A DNA stretch of 30,318 nucleotides from CAYLLN01 sp036496265. GTDB lineage: Bacteria > Planctomycetota > Planctomycetia > Pirellulales > Pirellulaceae. The stretch covers positions 1-30,318 of the forward strand of contig DASXLL010000205.1 of the NCBI GenBank assembly GCA_036496265.1. Direction: 5' to 3'. The first letter of the stretch is position 1. Each line of letters starts with the position of its first letter. Shown here piece by piece: positions 23,466 through 30,318 of this stretch. Below the pieces are notes generated by a model. It was not told the origin of the DNA, made no database searches, and saw only the letters and a program-made list of their open reading frames with translations. The position numbers and the translations under genes are program-made.

Positions 23466-24215
23466 GTGTTTGTAGCTGCCACGACTGAATGTTTTTTGGA
23501 TCTCTCGCTGCCGCTGGCGCTCGAGCGCCTGGCAGATTTGGAGTTTACGAGCGTCGAACTGGCTCTGTTCGAGGACGCCGATCAGTTCAAGCCTTCGACG
23601 ATCGCCGCTGACGTCGACGCGGCCGTCGCCATCTGCCGCAACACGCAGCGGCTGGATGTCGTCGCATTCGACGTGCGAATCACTGCCCAGAAGGCGGAGC
23701 ATTACGAGCAGTTTACCGCCATCTGCCGCCTGGCCAAAGCCACGAAGGTCGTCACTCTGACCGTTCCTTCTTCGGAACTCGGCACGCCATTCAATGAAGA
23801 GGTGGAACATTTGCGGCGGCTGGTCGATATCGCCACCCTCCACGGCGTCCGCGTCGGCCTGAAGAGCCAGATCGGCCGCATCTCGGAGGATGTCGATACC
23901 GTCGTCGTGCTCTGCGACAACGTCAAAGGCCTAGGCCTGACGCTCGACCCGAGCGTCTACATTTACGGCCCCGCCCAGGGTCGCAGCACCGACAAGCTGA
24001 TGAAGTACGTTTACCACATGCAGCTTCGCGACACCAACAAAAAAGCCTTCCAGGTCCGCGTCGGCCAGGGCGACATTGAATACGGCCGGCTAATGACCCT
24101 CCTGCAAAAGCTGAAATACAACCGGGCCCTCAGCGTCAGCATCCGGGAGCAGGAAGGCGTCGATCACGTCGGCGAGCTGCGGAAGCTCCGGCTGCTGCTG
24201 GAAAGCCTACTTTGA
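23466..24215 (+). CDS. Sugar phosphate isomerase/epimerase-like TIM barrel protein
   Basis: About 249 aa, AP endonuclease-2/xylose isomerase-like TIM barrel. Visible are FTSVELALFED (strand with Glu), KVVTLTVPSSEL, GVRVGLKSQIG, GLGLTLDPSVYIYG, YVYHMQLRDTNKKAFQVRVG and GQGDIEYGRL, the last two carrying metal-ligand-like His/Asp residues. The substrate is unknown. GTG 23466 is the start because AAGGAG (23452-23457) lies 8 nt upstream and gives the family N-terminus (VFVAATTECFLDL). Upstream frame to 23379 shows no homology. Confidence 0.82.
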   Translation: MFVAATTECFLDLSLPLALERLADLEFTSVELALFEDADQFKPSTIAADVDAAVAICRNTQRLDVVAFDVRITAQKAEHYEQFTAICRLAKATKVVTLTVPSSELGTPFNEEVEHLRRLVDIATLHGVRVGLKSQIGRISEDVDTVVVLCDNVKGLGLTLDPSVYIYGPAQGRSTDKLMKYVYHMQLRDTNKKAFQVRVGQGDIEYGRLMTLLQKLKYNRALSVSIREQEGVDHVGELRKLRLLLESLL

Positions 24216-24224
24216 AGGCGAGCG

Positions 24225-24294
24225 GGAGGCGTAAGCCTCCTGGTGGCTCGGCCTCTTCGGCACCGGTCAAATGACCGGGGAACTCACGTCCCCC
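24225..24294. repeat. Hairpin cluster after the isomerase-like gene
   Basis: GGAGGC (24225-24230) / GCCTCC (24235-24240), loop GTAA. CCGGTC (24263-24268) / GACCGG (24273-24278), loop AAAT. GGGG (24277-24280) pairs with the CCCCC near 24290. This separates the isomerase-like gene from the nuo promoter and may act as a terminator, although no U-run follows. Confidence 0.5.
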
Positions 24295-24317
24295 GCTAGT
24301 CGTCTGTGCGACACCGC

Positions 24318-24345
24318 TTGCCATCAGCCCCGACTCCCTTACAAT
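24318..24345 (+). promoter_or_regulatory. Sigma70-like promoter of nuoA
   Basis: TTGCCA (24318-24323), 16-nt spacer, TACAAT (24340-24345). Transcription would start about 40 nt before the nuoA ATG, and the palindrome at 24357-24370 lies in the 5' leader. Confidence 0.55.
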
Positions 24346-24347
24346 CA

Positions 24348-24376
24348 GCGTTTCTCGTGAATTAATTCACAAACGC
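24348..24376 (+). promoter_or_regulatory. Palindrome GTGAATTAATTCAC in the nuoA leader
   Basis: A perfect 14-bp palindrome (24357-24370) is extended by GCGTTT (24348-24353) and AAACGC (24371-24376) with a 3-nt bulge. It begins a few bases after the -10 box and is AT-rich against a GC-rich background. It may be a repressor operator or a leader stem. Confidence 0.45.
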
Positions 24377-24392
24377 AACTGGGCGCTGCCTC

Positions 24393-25067
24393 ATGTCGCC
24401 AGCGATCGGCTCTTCGTTCGGCATCGTCGCCTACATGGCGATTTTCGCCGCTACGGGAATAGCGTTCCTATTCGCGAACCTCGTCGTCGGCTGGTTTTTG
24501 CGGCCGTATGACCCGCATCCTGAAAAGCTGGAAATCTACGAGTGCGGTGAGCCCACCATCGGCTCCAGCTTCGTGCAGTTCGACCTGCGATTTTATGTCG
24601 TCGCGCTGCTATTCATCATCTTTGATGTCGAAGTCGCCTTCTTTTTTCCCTGGGCAGCCGTCTTCGGCAAAAGCACGAATTTGATGAACGACAAGTTTGC
24701 AGTCGTAAGTCGGTCAGACGAAGGTGCCGCGCAGCTGACACCGCAAGCAACCTATTTGTATCGCGAACTAGGCGTCACACATCCGATAGCACCTAAAACA
24801 GTTCCTCCCTCCCTGGCCAATGATGTACCTGCTGGCGGCGACGATGTCACGCGGGCGGAGCGCGTGATTCACGAAGGCGCGCGGCAACTGGCCTGGGTCA
24901 CGATCGTCGATATTGCCGCCTTTTTCGCCGTGCTGCTCATCGGCTTCGCTTATGTTTGGCGTCGCGGCGATCTCGATTGGGTCCGCGCCGTTGGCCAAGC
25001 CCGCGCCGTCGAGCCGCGAACCGCCAGCGACGATGCGCTGGAGCAGGAAATCTCGTTGTCGATTTAA
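24393..25067 (+). CDS. nuoA: NADH-quinone oxidoreductase subunit A with long insertion
   Basis: 224 aa against about 120-150 for typical NuoA. The core is intact: TM1 (about 10-36), the YECGEP loop (49-54), TM2 with LLFIIFDVEVAFFFPW (conserved acidic residues at 78 and 80) and TM3 (about 167-189). About 70 hydrophilic residues (92-163) are inserted between TM2 and TM3, and a charged tail follows TM3. NuoA is a membrane-arm subunit near the quinone site of complex I. nuoB does not follow; the next gene is nuoC after a 75-nt gap with a palindromic element. Confidence 0.93.
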   Translation: MSPAIGSSFGIVAYMAIFAATGIAFLFANLVVGWFLRPYDPHPEKLEIYECGEPTIGSSFVQFDLRFYVVALLFIIFDVEVAFFFPWAAVFGKSTNLMNDKFAVVSRSDEGAAQLTPQATYLYRELGVTHPIAPKTVPPSLANDVPAGGDDVTRAERVIHEGARQLAWVTIVDIAAFFAVLLIGFAYVWRRGDLDWVRAVGQARAVEPRTASDDALEQEISLSI

Positions 25068-25076
25068 ACTAACTTC

Positions 25077-25133
25077 TTAGCCGGGAGCAAACTTGCTCCC
25101 GGAAGTTCCGGGACCAAGTTTGGTCCCGGCTAA
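25077..25133. repeat. Bipartite palindromic element, copy 2, in the nuoA-nuoC gap
   Basis: TTAG, then CCGGGAGCAA-AC-TTGCTCCCGG (25081-25102), AAGTT, CCGGGACCAA-GT-TTGGTCCCGG (25108-25129), CTAA. Each hairpin has perfect 10-bp arms, and the outer TTAGCCGGG / CCCGGCTAA ends are inverted, so the whole 57-bp unit is almost self-complementary. It ends 9 nt before the nuoC ATG. Confidence 0.85.
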
Positions 25134-25142
25134 AAAAGTCTT

Positions 25143-25673
25143 ATGGCCGGCCAACCCCTCCCCGATCGCCTCAAAGCCAAATTCGGCGCCAAGATCACTG
25201 GTTCGAACCTGCAGGCCATCGATCCCTGGATCGAAGTCACGCCCGCGGGCCTCATCGAGGTTTGTCAATACCTGAAGACCGAGCCGGACCTCGAATTCAA
25301 CCTGCTCAACTGCATCAGCGGCGTTGACTATTTCGAGCCTGACCCGAAAAAGGCCGCCAAAGCCGGCTTCGAGCCGCACATGGAGGTCGTCTATCACCTG
25401 TCGAGCGTGACGAAAAAGCACTCGCTCGTACTCAAAGTGATCCTTCCGCGCTGGAAGAACGACAATCCCGGCGAATTGCCCGACGTGCCGACTGTCAGCA
25501 ACATCTGGCACACGGCCGACTGGCACGAACGCGAAGTGTTCGACCTCTCCGGCGTTCATTTCACCGGCCATCCCAATCTGCGAAGAATTCTCTGCCCGGA
25601 GGATTGGGAAGGCTACCCGCTCCGCAAAGACTACGAAATGCCCCTTGAATATCACGGCATCAGAGGCCGCTAA
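25143..25673 (+). CDS. nuoC: NADH-quinone oxidoreductase subunit C
   Basis: 176 aa. It shows LEFNLLNCISGVDYF, HSLVLKVILPR, and the signature HEREVFDLSGVHFTGHPNLR followed by LRKDYEMP. It belongs to the peripheral arm and forms part of the quinone-reducing module with NuoD and NuoB. ATG 25143 has no clear Shine-Dalgarno; the palindrome lies directly upstream. It is followed 3 nt later by nuoD. Confidence 0.96.
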   Translation: MAGQPLPDRLKAKFGAKITGSNLQAIDPWIEVTPAGLIEVCQYLKTEPDLEFNLLNCISGVDYFEPDPKKAAKAGFEPHMEVVYHLSSVTKKHSLVLKVILPRWKNDNPGELPDVPTVSNIWHTADWHEREVFDLSGVHFTGHPNLRRILCPEDWEGYPLRKDYEMPLEYHGIRGR

Positions 25674-25676
25674 GAC

Positions 25677-26882
25677 ATGACTATCGCTTTGGACGATCCC
25701 CGGGTAGTTGAATTCGACGTTCGCACCGACGAGATGTTGGTGAACATGGGGCCTCAACACCCCAGTACCCACGGCGTGCTGCGCTTGGTCCTGCGCACCG
25801 ACGGCGAAATCGTCTCCCAGGTCGAGCCGCACATCGGGTACCTCCACCGCTCCGCCGAAAAGATCGGCGAGAACCTCACGCCCCGGCAGTGGATTCCCTA
25901 TACCGACCGCATGGATTACCTGGCCGGCATGAGCATGAATCTCGGCTGGTCGCTCGCCGTCGAGAAGCTCATCAACCACCAGCTTCCCGAAAAGGCCCGC
26001 CACCTCCGCGTCATCATCGCGGAGATGCAGCGGATCGCCAGCCACCTCGTCGGCATGGGAGCCTATGGCCTCGACCTCGGCACCTTCAGCCCCTTCCTCT
26101 ATGCCTTCCGCGAGCGCGAAAGAATTCTCGACCTGTTCGAAGAAGCCTGCGGCGCCCGCCTGACCTATAGCTACCTCACGCCCGGCGGCGCAACCGCCGA
26201 CCTGCCTAAAGGCTGGTTGCAAAAGTGTTCGGCGTTCCTCGATCAGTTCGAGCCGGTGATCCAGGAGTATCACGCCCTGCTCACCACGAATTCGATCTTC
26301 ATCAAGCGCACCGCCGCCATCGGCCTGCTCTCGCCGCAGATGGCCCTCGACTACGGCTGCACCGGCCCGGTCCTCCGCGGCAGCGGCGTTGATTACGACC
26401 TCCGCCGCGACGGCGAAGAGCGGTACACCGAAATGTACGACGGCTACGCCTTCGAAGTCATCTGCGAGCGCAAGGGCCACTATCCCAAGGATCACGATTA
26501 TCCAGCGGTGCCGAAGGAAGCCATCCTCGGCGACTGCTGGCACCGGTTCTACGTCCGCATGCTCGAAGTGGTGCAGGCCGTCGATCTCGTCCGTCAGGCC
26601 ATCGAGCGCTACAGCACCGCGACCGGCAGCTGGGGCGAGCCGATCAAGCTCACGCAAAAACTGCCCAAGGGCGAAGCCTATCTCGAAACCGAAGCTCCTC
26701 GCGGACAGATGGGCTTCTACATCATCAGCGACGGCAACTCCATTCCCTGGCGCGTCCGTGCCCGCAGCAGTTGCTTCTGCAACCTCTCCGTCACCCACGA
26801 GCTCTGCCGCGGCTGCCTCATCGCCGACGTCCCCGCCATCGTCGGCTCCCTCGACATCGTGATGGGTGAAATCGACCGGTAA
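25677..26882 (+). CDS. nuoD: NADH-quinone oxidoreductase subunit D
   Basis: 401 aa, normal length. GPQHPSTHGVLR (25-36) is the quinone-site HxxTH block. YTDRMDYLAGMSMN carries the conserved Tyr/Asp region, and the C-terminus DIVMGEIDR is the canonical ending. It is the 49-kDa subunit that forms the quinone pocket with NuoB. The next gene is unrelated, so nuoE-N are not contiguous here. Confidence 0.97.
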   Translation: MTIALDDPRVVEFDVRTDEMLVNMGPQHPSTHGVLRLVLRTDGEIVSQVEPHIGYLHRSAEKIGENLTPRQWIPYTDRMDYLAGMSMNLGWSLAVEKLINHQLPEKARHLRVIIAEMQRIASHLVGMGAYGLDLGTFSPFLYAFRERERILDLFEEACGARLTYSYLTPGGATADLPKGWLQKCSAFLDQFEPVIQEYHALLTTNSIFIKRTAAIGLLSPQMALDYGCTGPVLRGSGVDYDLRRDGEERYTEMYDGYAFEVICERKGHYPKDHDYPAVPKEAILGDCWHRFYVRMLEVVQAVDLVRQAIERYSTATGSWGEPIKLTQKLPKGEAYLETEAPRGQMGFYIISDGNSIPWRVRARSSCFCNLSVTHELCRGCLIADVPAIVGSLDIVMGEIDR

Positions 26883-26915
26883 TTGCAGTGGGATAGGTGT
26901 CCCGCCTGTCACCGT

Positions 26916-26938
26916 GGGGTAGGCTTCCAGCCTGCCCC
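26916..26938. repeat. Hairpin GGGGTAGGC-TTCCA-GCCTGCCCC
   Basis: 9-bp arms at 26916-26924 and 26930-26938 with one G-T pair and a 5-nt loop, in the 115-nt gap after nuoD. It may end the nuo transcript. Confidence 0.5.
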
Positions 26939-26964
26939 AAAAGTCCCCTTGGGGTTGAGCCGCT

Positions 26965-26973
26965 TGCTACAAT
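26965..26973 (+). promoter_or_regulatory. Extended -10 promoter for the CxxCH protein gene
   Basis: TTGCTACAAT gives the extended -10 TGC-TACAAT at 26966-26973. No -35 is clear. Transcription would start about 18 nt before ATG 26998, with GGAGG (26988-26992) as the ribosome-binding site. Confidence 0.5.
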
Positions 26974-26997
26974 GCGGCCTAATATCCGGAGGGCAGT

Positions 26998-29910
26998 ATG
27001 TCGCGGCATTGGTTATTCGCAGTTGTTTGGTTATTGGTCACTGGTCATTGGTCATTCGCGGCAGAAATCAGCAAGCCGCTCTCCCCGGCTGAATCGCAAA
27101 AGGCCTTTGTTCTGGCGGATTCGAACCTTTCGATCGAGCTCGCCGCCGCCGAGCCCGACGTAATCGACCCCGTCGCCATCCGCTTCGACGAAGACGGCCG
27201 CATGTGGGTCGTCGAGATGCGCGATTATCCGCTTGGCAATCCCGACAAAAGCGGCGAGCCGTTGTCGCGGATTCACGTGCTGGAAGACAAAGATGGGGAC
27301 GGCCGCTTCGAATCGGCGACGACATTTGCCGAAAAACTGTTGTTCGTAACCGGCCTCCAGCCCTGGAAAGGCGGCGTCTTCGTTACGCTCTCCGGCCGCC
27401 TGGCTTACATGAAAGACACCGACGGCGATGGCAAATGCGATCTCGATGAAACTTGGTTCGAAGGCTTTGCCGAGCTGAACACACAGCTCCGCGCTAATCA
27501 CCCGCGACTGGCACTCGACAACTGGATTTACGTCGCCAATGGTCTCCGCGGCGGCAAAGTCGTCAACAAAAAGCTCGGCGAGAAAGAACCCATCAACATC
27601 AGCGGCATGGATTTCCGCTTTCATCCGCTCACCGGCGCTTGCGAAGCCGTCACCGGCAACGGCCAGTTCGGCCTCTGCTTCGACGATTGGGGCAACCGCT
27701 TCAATTGCTCCAATCGCAATCCCGTCCGCCACGTCGTCATCGAAGACCGTTATCTCAAGGCCAATCCGGCCGTCACCGTATCCGCGACCGTCAACGACGT
27801 CGCCAATTTCGGCGAGAAGTCGCGCATTTTTCCGATCAGCCGGGCGTGGACGACATCGAACCTCCATGCCGGCCAGTTCACCGCCGCCTGTGGCGTCTAT
27901 ATCTATCGTGGCGATCTCCTCCCGGCTGAATTCAAAGGCAACGCCTTCACCTGCGACCCCACCGGCAATCTGATTCACCGCGAAATCATGCAGCCGGCCG
28001 GGCCAACTTTCACGTCCAAGGCCGCCTACGACGGCAAAGAATTCCTCGCCTCGCCCGACGAATGGTTCCGCCCCGTCAACATGGAGCTCGGCCCCGACGG
28101 CGCGCTTTACGTCGTCGATATGTACCGCTGCGTCATCGAGCACCCCGACTTCGTCCCCGACGAGCTCAAACGCCGCCCCGATTTGAGGTTGGGGGATGAT
28201 CGTGGGCGTATTTGGAGAATCGCCCCTGCCAACACTAACCCGACGCGTAAGCGAGGGACTGACGGGCCGCCACTCTCGAAGTTAGCGAGCGACCAGCTCA
28301 TCCCGTTCTTGGCTGATCCCAACGCCTGGCAGCGCGAAACCGCCCAACGACTCTTCCTGGAGCGCAGTGCCGCCTCCTATGCGAACGAGCTCCGCGATGT
28401 GGTCAGAAAATCCGATTCGAATCTCGCCCGCTCACACGCCTTATGGGTGCTCGTCGGCGGCGAAGCATTGGAACGCGGCGAGGCACGCATTGCCCTTCGC
28501 GATTCCGATCCTCACGTCCGCCGGCAAGCGCTGTTGGCCTCCGAAGTAAGCGGCCGAGCCAAAGCGATGGCCAGCGTTATAAGCGATTTAACTCGCGATT
28601 CATCGCCACTGGTTCGCTTCCAATCACGGCTAACTGCCCGGACTATCGGCGCAAGCCAGCTCCTCGAGCCCAAGCAGCTCATGGCCGACGCCAACAACGC
28701 CTGGATGCGTCGCGCCATCGAGTTATCGGTCGAGCCTCGCACGGCGTCCGCCATCCTCGCCAAGGTATGGTTCGATACCAACGACAGCCGTGATGTATCC
28801 GCCGGCGAGCTTGCCTTAATCGAAGATTTGGCCGAAATGGCGGCTGCCGTCGATGTGCAGCGCTTGGGCGCAGGAATCGGCGTGTCGGAATTGTCCGAAA
28901 AAGACAACGTCGATGTCGGCTTAGCGGCGCTCCGCGGTGCATCCAAGGTTTGGGCCCGCAAAAATGTGCCCGACTCACTCCGACCGACGTTGGTGCCACC
29001 TGACCGACTGTTGGAAATTGCCAACGATAAAAACTCAGATCCCAAGGACCGAGCAGCCGCCGTTTCGCTCCTCGCCTTCGCGCCGGATTCGTCCCAAATC
29101 CTGCTCTCCTTTGCCGAAAAAACCCGCGACCAATCGATCCGCATCGCCGCGATTGGAGCCCTTGCCCGTCAAAAAGGAACCGACGCCTGGCAATCGCTGC
29201 TCGATCAATTTGCGTCCGATACTCCCCCAATTCGCCGCGCGATCCTCGACGGTCTCCTGTCAAACTCCGATCGCACCAAGCTTCTGCTTGATGCCATCGA
29301 AGGCGGTCGCGTCAAAACGAGCGAAATCGACCAGCTCCAGGTCAAACGGCTGACGGAAAACCGCGACGCTGCCATTAAAGACCGCGCAACAAAGCTTTTC
29401 GCCGCCGCCATGCCCGCCGATCGCGCCAAAGCCCTCGCCGATTACCAGCCAGTCTTGCAAATGAAAGGTGATCCAGCCAAAGGCCAAGCCATCTTCGAGA
29501 AAAACTGCGCGGCTTGCCACCGGATCAACGGCATCGGCGTCAACGTTGCCCCCGATATCAGCGACAGTCGGGCCAAGAAATACGAGCAGATTCTGGCCGA
29601 CATCCTGCAGCCCAATCGCGCCATCGACAATAACTACGTCGGCTACACGGTCCGCCAACTGGACGGCACGATCCTGACCGGCATTCTCGCCGCCGAAACG
29701 GCCACTTCGATCACGCTCAAGCAGCAGGGCGGCAAAGAAGCCGTCATTCCGCGCTCCGAGATCGACGAACTGAAAAGCAGCGGCCAATCACTCATGCCCG
29801 AAGGCCTCGAGCGGCAAATCCCGCCGGAGGGTATGGCCGATCTTCTCGCCTTCATCAAAAACTGGCGCTACCTCGACGGCCGCACACCACTCTCCGATAG
29901 CGGCAATTGA
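26998..29910 (+). CDS. PVC-type heme-binding CxxCH protein with HEAT-like repeats
   Basis: 970 aa, secreted. Residues 1-21 form a signal peptide. The N-terminal half (about 40-405) is the membrane-bound dehydrogenase-like beta-propeller of TIGR02604 proteins (IRFDEDGRMWVVEMRDYP, FHPLTGACEAVTGNGQFGL, ALYVVDMYRCVIEHPDF). HEAT-like helices follow (about 430-820). A C-terminal cytochrome c has CAACH at 837-841, and LDGTILTGILAAET and LMPEGLERQIPPEGMADLL close the domain. The function is unproven; the architecture suggests periplasmic oxidation of a sugar or alcohol with heme as acceptor. Residues 412-421 (NTNPTRKRGT) come from a dispersed repeat. Confidence 0.93.
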   Translation: MSRHWLFAVVWLLVTGHWSFAAEISKPLSPAESQKAFVLADSNLSIELAAAEPDVIDPVAIRFDEDGRMWVVEMRDYPLGNPDKSGEPLSRIHVLEDKDGDGRFESATTFAEKLLFVTGLQPWKGGVFVTLSGRLAYMKDTDGDGKCDLDETWFEGFAELNTQLRANHPRLALDNWIYVANGLRGGKVVNKKLGEKEPINISGMDFRFHPLTGACEAVTGNGQFGLCFDDWGNRFNCSNRNPVRHVVIEDRYLKANPAVTVSATVNDVANFGEKSRIFPISRAWTTSNLHAGQFTAACGVYIYRGDLLPAEFKGNAFTCDPTGNLIHREIMQPAGPTFTSKAAYDGKEFLASPDEWFRPVNMELGPDGALYVVDMYRCVIEHPDFVPDELKRRPDLRLGDDRGRIWRIAPANTNPTRKRGTDGPPLSKLASDQLIPFLADPNAWQRETAQRLFLERSAASYANELRDVVRKSDSNLARSHALWVLVGGEALERGEARIALRDSDPHVRRQALLASEVSGRAKAMASVISDLTRDSSPLVRFQSRLTARTIGASQLLEPKQLMADANNAWMRRAIELSVEPRTASAILAKVWFDTNDSRDVSAGELALIEDLAEMAAAVDVQRLGAGIGVSELSEKDNVDVGLAALRGASKVWARKNVPDSLRPTLVPPDRLLEIANDKNSDPKDRAAAVSLLAFAPDSSQILLSFAEKTRDQSIRIAAIGALARQKGTDAWQSLLDQFASDTPPIRRAILDGLLSNSDRTKLLLDAIEGGRVKTSEIDQLQVKRLTENRDAAIKDRATKLFAAAMPADRAKALADYQPVLQMKGDPAKGQAIFEKNCAACHRINGIGVNVAPDISDSRAKKYEQILADILQPNRAIDNNYVGYTVRQLDGTILTGILAAETATSITLKQQGGKEAVIPRSEIDELKSSGQSLMPEGLERQIPPEGMADLLAFIKNWRYLDGRTPLSDSGN
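27029..27056 (+). repeat. Four 7-nt tandem units inside the signal-peptide coding sequence
   Basis: GGTTATT, GGTCACT, GGTCATT, GGTCATT in exact phase encode part of WLLVTGHWSFAA. These are the reverse complement of units in the rpmJ-rpsM array (AATGACC, AATAACC at 21131-21158). A similar GGTTATTC precedes at 27011. Confidence 0.75.
28231..28259 (+). repeat. Dispersed repeat inserted in frame in a coding sequence
   Basis: 29 bp encoding NTNPTRKRG within the CxxCH protein (residues 412-420). It matches the reverse complement of 216-243 at 27 of 28 positions and of 22907-22934 at 27 of 28. Confidence 0.85.
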
Positions 29911-29930
29911 GTTAGCCGCGAAATACAGAT

Positions 29931-29993
29931 AGCCACAAAAAACACAAAGAGACACAAAAATCTTTTTCGTGCCTTTTCGTGTTTTTCGTGGCT
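29931..29993 (-). terminator. Long imperfect hairpin between convergent genes
   Basis: 29931-29960 and 29963-29993 fold on each other, with CAC/GTG blocks spaced 9 and 10, mirrored as 10 and 9. On the minus strand four of the five departures from perfect pairing become G-U pairs, favouring an RNA hairpin at the 3' end of the DUF1080 transcript. It may equally be a dispersed repeat. Confidence 0.5.
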
Positions 29994-30020
29994 GCTGTTC
30001 CTGTTCTCCGGCGGCCGTGA

Positions 30021-30318
30021 TTATTTTGTGTCCAGCACCCGCACCTTAATATTCCGGAACTTCACCGGATTATTGTGATCCTGCAAGCAAATGTGCCCCT
30101 TCGTCGGCTTGCCAAAATTCGGCAGGTTGGCAAATTTGCTTTTCGCGACTCGCTCGTTCCAGTCTTGGGAGCCGATGACGTACTCGTAGTACAGCTTGCC
30201 ATTCATCCACGTCGCGCACTTCTCGGGCGTGATCAAAATCCGCAGCTCGTTCCATTCACCTGCCGGCTTCGCTGCATCGACATCCGACTTGTAAAGCTGA
30301 TACAGCCAACCCGGCTTC
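30021..30318 (-). CDS. DUF1080 (3-keto-disaccharide hydrolase-like) protein, partial
   Basis: The C-terminal 98 codons are present; the gene continues beyond the right edge. The readable protein begins KPGWLYQLYKSDVDAAKPAG and has EWNELRILITPEK, CATWMNGKLYYEYV, GHICLQDHNNPVKFRNIKV, the last the DUF1080 signature of a concanavalin-like jelly roll. Members occur as secreted planctomycete proteins with possible 3-keto-glucoside hydrolase activity. The typical GHIGLQDHGNPV motif reads GHICLQDHNNPV. Confidence 0.9.
   Translation of the reverse strand, partial: KPGWLYQLYKSDVDAAKPAGEWNELRILITPEKCATWMNGKLYYEYVIGSQDWNERVAKSKFANLPNFGKPTKGHICLQDHNNPVKFRNIKVRVLDTK

Noticed and set aside
25077..26912. 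Minus-strand open frame of 611 codons opposite nuoC-nuoD
   Set aside because: It mirrors two certain genes; the length follows from strong G/C third-position bias. The translation is Asp/Val/Ala-rich with no motif.
27052..28143. Minus-strand open frame of 363 codons opposite the CxxCH gene
   Set aside because: Same compositional cause; no homology pattern, no ribosome-binding site, and it lies opposite a clearly conserved propeller domain.
1..30318. tRNA or rRNA genes
   Set aside because: No cloverleaf with a T-loop GGTTCGAATC-type block in proper context and no rRNA-like stretch was seen. GGTTCGAACC at 25199 is within nuoC coding sequence without partner stems.

Overview
The window is bacterial and reads as a planctomycete, probably Pirellulales-like. 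The evidence is several lineage-typical families side by side (DUF1552 and DUF1592 cytochrome proteins, a DUF1559 prepilin-like protein, a PVC-type CxxCH protein, a DUF1080 protein), GC-rich coding with C/G third positions, sparse operons, and spacers filled with small palindromic repeats. The assignment is inferred from gene content only.

Layout. 1-4498: intergenic inverted repeats, then a minus-strand DUF1592 -> DUF1552 pair. 4787-10827: a TPR/O-GlcNAc-transferase-like protein, a DUF1559 prepilin-like gene overlapping a small lipoprotein gene, a Tat-exported amidohydrolase (minus) and a PQQ-type beta-propeller protein. 10842-11418: a 102-bp MITE-like element with 10-bp target duplications, sitting directly before a YefM/YoeB-type toxin-antitoxin pair. 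11523-17141: a plus-strand run of ispE, a SpoVG protein carrying an inserted zinc ribbon, a PabA/TrpG amidotransferase, DUF447, beta-RFAP synthase (tetrahydromethanopterin-type cofactor synthesis) and a solute-binding lipoprotein. 17196-18273 (minus): a cysteine-poor FmdB-like protein and an HELWH putative metallopeptidase. 18374-21341 (minus): the alpha operon rpmJ-rpsM-rpsK-rpoA-rplQ without rpsD, with its own promoter before rpmJ. 21447-23322 (minus): a lipoprotein, a stand-alone ClpX-type zinc-finger microprotein, a phosphonatase-like HAD hydrolase and a RidA protein. 23466-26882 (plus): a TIM-barrel isomerase-like protein, then nuoA, nuoC and nuoD with no nuoB. 26998-29910: a large PVC-type cytochrome protein. 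The right edge cuts a DUF1080 gene.

The most unusual signal is in the spacers. Three of the four gaps of the alpha operon hold inverted arrays of degenerate 7-nt tandem repeats, each with its own vocabulary but the same 7-nt period; the fourth has a vestige. The same 7-mer family as in the rpmJ-rpsM gap (GGTCATT type) also forms part of the signal-peptide coding sequence of the CxxCH protein at 27029-27056. A different, 28-29-nt repeat found in two intergenic places is inserted in frame in that same gene. A third, bipartite palindromic element occurs twice, once exactly where nuoB would be expected. The window therefore shows several repeat families both between and inside genes.

Starts were chosen by Shine-Dalgarno spacing, signal peptides and family N-termini. 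No database search was possible, so family names rest on recognised motifs.
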